DNA of 19,426 nt, taken from an uncultured Lachnospiraceae bacterium (GTDB lineage Bacteria; Bacillota; Clostridia; Lachnospirales; Lachnospiraceae). The stretch is from contig CAJUNP010000041.1 in NCBI GenBank assembly GCA_910587935.1, forward strand, positions 4,129 to 23,554, read 5' to 3'. Position numbers and translations under genes: made by a program. Numbering within the stretch: the first letter of the stretch is position 1; each line of letters starts with the position of its first letter. Below the pieces are notes generated by a model. It was given only the letters and a program-made list of their open reading frames with translations. It ran no database searches and was not told the origin of the DNA. Positions 15,601 through 19,426 of this stretch are shown piece by piece.

Positions 15601-15854
15601 CAGGGATTTGATTTATAAAATAGCTTTAATATTTTCAATCCAGTGTGGGCGTTCATGCCGCTTTTGAGGGCTGTCTCCCTGTCCTCTTCCATGGCATTTG
15701 CCGTCATGGCGATAATCGGCAGGCTTTTCACATCCCTGCGGCGCATCGCATAATGCGGAAGGATACGGTTCCTCCTGCCGACGTATATTTGACGGCATTC
15801 CCCATCAGGTTTATAAAAATCTGATTCAATTTCAGCGGATCTGCAATAACATCT
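15531..15854. repeat. Direct repeat pair 15531-15584 and 15801-15854
   Basis: Two 54-base blocks match at 49 of 54 positions, with no gaps and an offset of exactly 270 bases. A weaker match extends on the lower-coordinate side (from about 15509 and 15771). Both encode the same kinase N-box segment on the minus strand, so this is homology of two kinase copies and not a mobile element. Confidence 0.8.
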
Positions 15855-16460
15855 TCATTGACTACCTCGAAGGTATCGATAAACAATTGTGGCAAAACCT
15901 ATAATTGCATTCATGGGCGTGCGGATGTCGTGGCTCATATTGGACAGGAAGGTTGTTTTTGCCTGGTTGGCATTGCTGCGCCTGCATCAGAGCATCCTGC
16001 AGTGCCTGGGTCTGTTCACACTGTTTTCTGACCTGCTCCGTAACGTTTTGGCGGACATATAAAACCTTTGCGGGTATTCCGTCCCTGCGCTTCAGGCACA
16101 CCACAATCAGATGCTCCCAGTCTTCCTTTCCCAGACGGGAAACATGACATACGTGAAGATCCGAATCCTTGTCTTTCAGGTTTTCCCTGAGCGTATCGAT
16201 TCCGGCAAAAAAGGATATTCACGCCGCGGAGCACATCGCCGAGCAGCTTATTCTCCGTTTTCCCGCACGGACGCCAGAAAGGCAATATAAATCATAAACA
16301 GGATAAGCAGACAGATTTCCAGCATTACTCCCGCCATATTTGCCCTTTTGACCATTGCCTGTGTGATATCCTTGGGGAATGCCTGTACAAGTACAAAATC
16401 GTATCCCGGCAGATGTATGACACAGAGGTTATCCGTTTTGCTGTTCCATCTAATATGCAA
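15640..16460 (-). pseudogene. Hybrid sensor histidine kinase, heavily deleted
   Basis: Reading down the minus strand, pieces appear in the normal order of a hybrid kinase. First is the end of an extracytoplasmic sensor and a membrane helix (HLPGYDFVLVQAFPKDI; MLEICLLILFMIYIAFLA). Next comes a PAS-like segment (HLIVVCLKRRDGIPAKVLYV, RQNVTEQVRKQ), then the HisKA box (KTTFLSNMSHDIRTPMNAII) with its His around 15930. The HATPase N-box (IADPLKLNQIFINLMGNAVK) and the end of a receiver domain (RDVKSLPIIAMTANAMEEDR, SGMNAH) follow. Frameshifts join the pieces, including one extra base before the HisKA box. The N-terminal sensor, the G-box and the phosphoacceptor strand of the receiver are deleted. 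A promoter-like pair remains upstream at 16501-16530. Confidence 0.75.
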
Positions 16461-16500
16461 TAGCTCCTTTTATAAGTGATTTGTTACCTGATTTCTGAAA

Positions 16501-16530
16501 ATTATAACATGGGAATCCGGCTGATTTCAA
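16501..16530 (-). promoter_or_regulatory. Promoter upstream of the broken hybrid kinase
   Basis: On the minus strand TTGAAA (16525-16530) and TATAAT (16501-16506) are 18 bases apart, and TG two bases before the -10 makes it an extended -10 box. An AAAGGAG ribosome-type site lies downstream near 16467. The signals outlast the gene they served. It is divergent from the GH120 promoter. Confidence 0.55.
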
Positions 16531-16581
16531 GCGTAACTCCGCATGTCCCTTGATTTTCTCGGAATTCATTATAAAGCTTAC

Positions 16582-16610
16582 TTAACAGCTTAACCGGATT
16601 CTGATACAAT
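16582..16610 (+). promoter_or_regulatory. Promoter of the GH120 gene
   Basis: TTAACA (16582-16587) and TACAAT (16605-16610) are spaced by 17 bases. The start would be near 16617, about 45 bases before ATG 16662. No clear catabolite or xylose-repressor operator was recognised by eye. Confidence 0.6.
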
Positions 16611-16661
16611 AGTATCGGTACATGCAGTTATTTTTTACTATAAAAATCAGGAGGTATTGTC

Positions 16662-18671
16662 ATGAGATATTTTGTATCGGCAAATGCCGCACGGGGCGGA
16701 GACGGAACGAAAGACCGGCCTTTTGCCGCCATTCAGGCGGCGGCGGATATCGCCAGGGCGGGAGACGAGGTCATCGTAGCGCCGGGCATATACCGGGAGG
16801 CAGTTAACCCGCGCTTCGGAGGAACGGAAAAAGCCCGGATCGTATACCGCTGCGAGGAAAAAGGAGGGGCTGTTATTACCGGCGCTGAATTAGTGACGGA
16901 ATGGGAACCGGCCGGGGGCGGCGTCTGGAAAACCGCCGTACCGAACCGGTTATTCGGAGATTATAACCCTTTTACCACGCTTGTCGGCGGGGACTGGTTT
17001 ATTGCATATTTTATTGCCCATACCGGCGAATTATATCTGAACGATAAAGCCATGTATGAAGTTACTTCTCTGGAAGAGGTAACGCATCCCGTTCCCTCCG
17101 GGGCTTCCTGGGATCCGGATTTTTCCGTTTATACCTGGTTTGCAAAGCAGGACGAAAAGGAAGACGCTACCGTACTTTACGCCAATTTCCACGAATATGA
17201 CCCTCGCAGGGAATGTGTGGAAATCAATGTACGGCGGAACTGCTTTTATCCCGAAGCGGAGGGAATCGGCTATATTACGCTGTCCGGCTTTACGGTGACG
17301 AAAGCCGCGACGCAGTGGGCTCCTCCTACGGCTTATCAGGAGGGGATGATCGGTCCCCACTGGTCTAAGGGCTGGATCATTGAGGACTGCGATATTTCCC
17401 ATTCCAAATGCAGCGGTATTTCCCTGGGTAAATATCTGCAGCCCGGCAACGATAATAAATGGTCTAAGCTGAAATATAAGGACGGCACCCAGACGGAACG
17501 GGACTGTATCTGTCAGGCGCAGACCGAGGGGTGGACGAAGGAACGCATCGGTTCCCATGTCGTACGCAGGTGCAATATCCACGACTGCGGGCAGACGGGA
17601 ATTGTGGGCCACTTGGGCGGCGTTTTTTCCGTAATTGAAAAAAATCATATTCACCACATTAACAACCGACAGAATCTGGCCGGAGCGGAAATCGGCGGCA
17701 TTAAAATGCACGCAGCAATCGATGTGACGATCCGGGAAAACCATATTCACCACTGTACCCGCGGGCTGTGGCTGGACTGGCAGGCGCAGGGAACCCGCGT
17801 AACGCGTAACTTATTTCATGACAACACGCTTCCTTTCGATCATCTGATGACTGAAAAGGGAATGACCGGTCTGGGAGAGGATATTTTTATAGAAGTCTCC
17901 CACGGCCCCACGCTTGTGGACCACAATATTCTTTTATCCAAACGGGCTTTTAAGCTGCCGACACAGGGCGTTGCAATCGTACATAATCTGATTGCCGGCT
18001 CCCTTGCGGCGGTGGGAACCGGCGTAAACAACGGAACGAAAACCATGCTTTCTCCCAGGTACACGCCTTATCATGTGCCGCACCGCACGGAAATCGCGGG
18101 CTTTATGACAATTCTTCACGGAGACATGCGTTTTTATAACAATATATTTGTGCAGCAGGAGGTGCATCCGTTTTTGAAGAAAGCAGCGGAGGGACCTGCG
18201 TCACAGTGGGACGACATGAATGTTACCGCAGGTACAAAGCCTTATGACGGTTATCGAACCTTTGAGGAGTGGGACCGGGAGTTTGACGGTTACTGCGGCA
18301 TGGGCTCGGCTCCCAGCGACCGGTATTATATTCCGCTCCCGGTATGGACCGGCGGCAACCGGTATTTTAACGGGGCGCAGCCCTGCGACAGGGAAAAGGA
18401 TTTTACGGCAGACAGCGAACATAAAATCGATCTGGATTTAAAGGAAGAGAACGGAACCTGGCTTCTGTATACAAATCTGGGCGAATATCTTTCCGCAGGA
18501 GAAGAAAAACGGATTACTACTGAAAGTCTGGGAACGGCTTTTGAACCGGAGCAGCGTTTTGAAAATCCCGACGGGACGGATATTGTTTTTGACGAGGATT
18601 ATTACGGCAAGAAGCAGGACCGTATAACAGCCGGGCCTTTTGCGCAGATAACGGAAATTATGGAAGTATAG
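16662..18671 (+). CDS. GH120-family beta-xylosidase (right-handed beta-helix)
   Basis: A 669-residue enzyme resembling, along its whole length, the GH120 beta-xylosidase XylC of Thermoanaerobacterium, as I recall that sequence. These retaining enzymes release xylose from xylo-oligosaccharides. The N terminus is a DUF1565-like beta-helix cap (MRYFVSANAARGGDGTKDRP, then AAIQAAADIARAGDEVIV). Shared landmarks are VEINVRRNCFYP, GPHWSKGWIIEDCDI, GHLGGVFS, EIGGIKMHAAIDVTI, GLWLDWQAQGTRV and IFIEVSHGP. By analogy Asp372 (in WLDW) is the nucleophile, with Glu343 and Glu411 as acid/base candidates. ATG 16662 has AGGAGG at 16649-16654, 7 bases upstream. There is no signal peptide, so it is cytoplasmic and would act on imported xylo-oligosaccharides. 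No xylose operon partner is adjacent; it appears to be a single-gene unit. The gene looks intact. Confidence 0.82.
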   Translation: MRYFVSANAARGGDGTKDRPFAAIQAAADIARAGDEVIVAPGIYREAVNPRFGGTEKARIVYRCEEKGGAVITGAELVTEWEPAGGGVWKTAVPNRLFGDYNPFTTLVGGDWFIAYFIAHTGELYLNDKAMYEVTSLEEVTHPVPSGASWDPDFSVYTWFAKQDEKEDATVLYANFHEYDPRRECVEINVRRNCFYPEAEGIGYITLSGFTVTKAATQWAPPTAYQEGMIGPHWSKGWIIEDCDISHSKCSGISLGKYLQPGNDNKWSKLKYKDGTQTERDCICQAQTEGWTKERIGSHVVRRCNIHDCGQTGIVGHLGGVFSVIEKNHIHHINNRQNLAGAEIGGIKMHAAIDVTIRENHIHHCTRGLWLDWQAQGTRVTRNLFHDNTLPFDHLMTEKGMTGLGEDIFIEVSHGPTLVDHNILLSKRAFKLPTQGVAIVHNLIAGSLAAVGTGVNNGTKTMLSPRYTPYHVPHRTEIAGFMTILHGDMRFYNNIFVQQEVHPFLKKAAEGPASQWDDMNVTAGTKPYDGYRTFEEWDREFDGYCGMGSAPSDRYYIPLPVWTGGNRYFNGAQPCDREKDFTADSEHKIDLDLKEENGTWLLYTNLGEYLSAGEEKRITTESLGTAFEPEQRFENPDGTDIVFDEDYYGKKQDRITAGPFAQITEIMEV

Positions 18672-18674
18672 TAT

Positions 18675-18703
18675 TTGATTCATTACATATTCTATGATAG
18701 AAT
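18675..18703 (+). promoter_or_regulatory. Promoter of the AAA/DUF4143 gene
   Basis: TTGATT (18675-18680) and TAGAAT (18698-18703) are separated by 17 bases. Transcription would begin around 18710, within the long dyad at 18707-18737. Confidence 0.55.
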
Positions 18704-18706
18704 TGT

Positions 18707-18737
18707 GGCAGATCCGGAATTTGATTCCGAATCTGCC
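18707..18737 (+). promoter_or_regulatory. 14-bp dyad at the predicted transcription start
   Basis: GGCAGATCCGGAAT and ATTCCGAATCTGCC pair over 14 positions with one mismatch and a 3-base loop. It lies 36 bases after the GH120 stop and right at the start predicted from the promoter at 18675-18703. It could be an operator, a 5' mRNA hairpin or the GH120 terminator. No strong T-run follows, which argues against a standard terminator. Confidence 0.6.
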
Positions 18738-18766
18738 GCAGTGTTTATGACAGGAGGCGGAGGTAT

Positions 18767-19404
18767 ATGGATTATATTCCCAGAGCGTTGGAAGACAGAC
18801 TGCGTCAATACGAAAGAACATATAAGGCAATGTTAGTGACCGGCGCACGTCAGGTTGGTAAGTCTACTTTGTTAAAAAAAGTGTTTGCCGGCAGGAAATA
18901 TGTATCCCTTGACGATCCTTTTATGGAGCAGCAGGCAAGGGAAGCCGGAGAAATGTTTCTGACTTTAAATCCGCCTCCTGTAACCATAGACGAGGTACAG
19001 CGGGCAAAGGAATTGTTGAACTTTCCGGATTGTCTCTACGCGAATGTATGGGAGACGCTTTTAATCTGCACTTTATTCCTACTATGGAATACGTGGCAAA
19101 TCGGCGCGTATCCGTAAAAAAACCGGAAAATATCTGGGAAGTGATTCACAGGGGCGGATATCCGGAGCTTCAAAACCGGGATAAGGAATGGAGCGCGTTT
19201 TATGCGGATTATGTGAAGACTTATGTGGAAAGAGATGTCCGGGAGCTGGCGGCGGTACAGGACTTAAATGTTTTCCGGCAGTTTTTGATTGCCGCTGCCG
19301 CAAGAACCGGAGAAATTTTAAATTATTCCAATATAGCGTCGGAAATCGGAAAAGACGCGGGAACGGTTAAAAACTCAAACTTCCCACACCAGTTGGTGTG
19401 CTGA
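18767..19404 (+). pseudogene. AAA ATPase with DUF4143 domain, internally deleted
   Basis: The N-terminal AAA_14-type module is good. After MDYIPRALEDRLRQYERTYK it has Walker A GARQVGKST (26-34) and Walker B VTIDEVQ (72-78). At about 19010-19030 the frame breaks: RAKELL runs to a stop at 19115-19117. A second frame resumes with ELSGLSLREC in the post-ATPase region and continues VSVKKPENIWEVIHRGGYPE, SAFYADYVKTYVERDVREL and GEILNYSNIASEIGKDAGTV, typical of DUF4143. Roughly 60 residues that normally link the halves (sensor and LAGR segment) are gone. The end after TVKN also departs from the family and stops at 19402-19404. ATG 18767 has AGGAGG at 18752-18757. The family's biological role is poorly defined. 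Confidence 0.8.
19385..19400. repeat. Short palindrome near the window end
   Basis: CACACCA-GT-TGGTGTG is a perfect 7-bp inverted repeat. It sits where the DUF4143-like reading stops, followed by CTGAACCTTGAAAAATC. It may mark the edge of an element or operon leader that continues outside the window. Confidence 0.4.
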
Positions 19405-19426
19405 ACCTTGAAAAATCAATACTGTA

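Noticed and set aside
15531..15854. Repeat pair as a CRISPR array or insertion-sequence ends
   Set aside because: There are only two copies, they are direct, they code for the same kinase segment, and there are no regular spacers or transposase.
17031..17753. Minus-strand open frame (240 codons) opposite GH120
   Set aside because: The plus strand encodes a complete recognisable enzyme with promoter and ribosome site; the antisense frame has none of these.
18767..19404. AAA/DUF4143 gene as a functional defence ATPase
   Set aside because: An internal deletion with frameshift separates the Walker motifs from the DUF4143 half, and no partner gene is present.

Overview
The window (about 19.4 kb, moderate GC) looks like a chromosomal segment of a Gram-positive, plant-glycan-using Clostridia, most likely Lachnospiraceae. 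This is inferred from strong AGGAGG ribosome sites, TTGACA/TATAAT promoters, a PadR-HAAS pair, AgrC/LytTR signalling, M3 oligoendopeptidase F, a GH5 lipoprotein, a GH120 enzyme and a giant secreted LRR-CAP-Big_2 protein. No taxonomic marker gene is present, so the assignment is tentative.

Layout. 1-1702, minus strand: start of an M3 oligoendopeptidase (cut by the window edge), preceded by a cytoplasmic GH17 beta-glucanase-like enzyme. 1925-3265: polytopic GT-C-like membrane protein. 3262-3530: remnants, including the C-terminal tail of a sugar-ABC solute-binding protein. 3564-5002: consensus promoter driving a PadR regulator and a HAAS membrane protein. 5001-6359: a von Willebrand A (VWA) fragment running in frame into a GH5 lipoprotein whose real start is a TTG at 5223. 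6507-12476: a 1,989-residue secreted protein with Fn3-like, LRR, CAP, Big_2 and six C-terminal repeats of about 100 residues. 12483-13415: decayed MATE, ABC ATPase and FtsX permease genes. 13441-15463, minus: AgrC-like kinase with a one-base frameshift plus an intact LytTR response regulator. 15479-16530, minus: broken hybrid histidine kinase(s) with a retained promoter. 16662-18671: GH120 beta-xylosidase. 18767-19404: broken AAA/DUF4143 ATPase.

How it fits together. The intact genes are mainly glycan enzymes (GH17, GH5, GH120), a surface protein and a stress-type regulator/membrane pair. GH5 is predicted to sit on the outside of the membrane and cut beta-glucan chains. GH17 and GH120 lack signal peptides and would act on imported oligosaccharides. 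Signalling and export genes between them are nearly all broken, mostly by in-gene deletions that leave recognisable ends. About nine broken genes lie in 19 kb. I see no CRISPR array, RNA gene, complete mobile element or convincing new defence system. The best candidates for novelty are the architecture and C-terminal repeats of the giant protein and the deletion-driven decay pattern.
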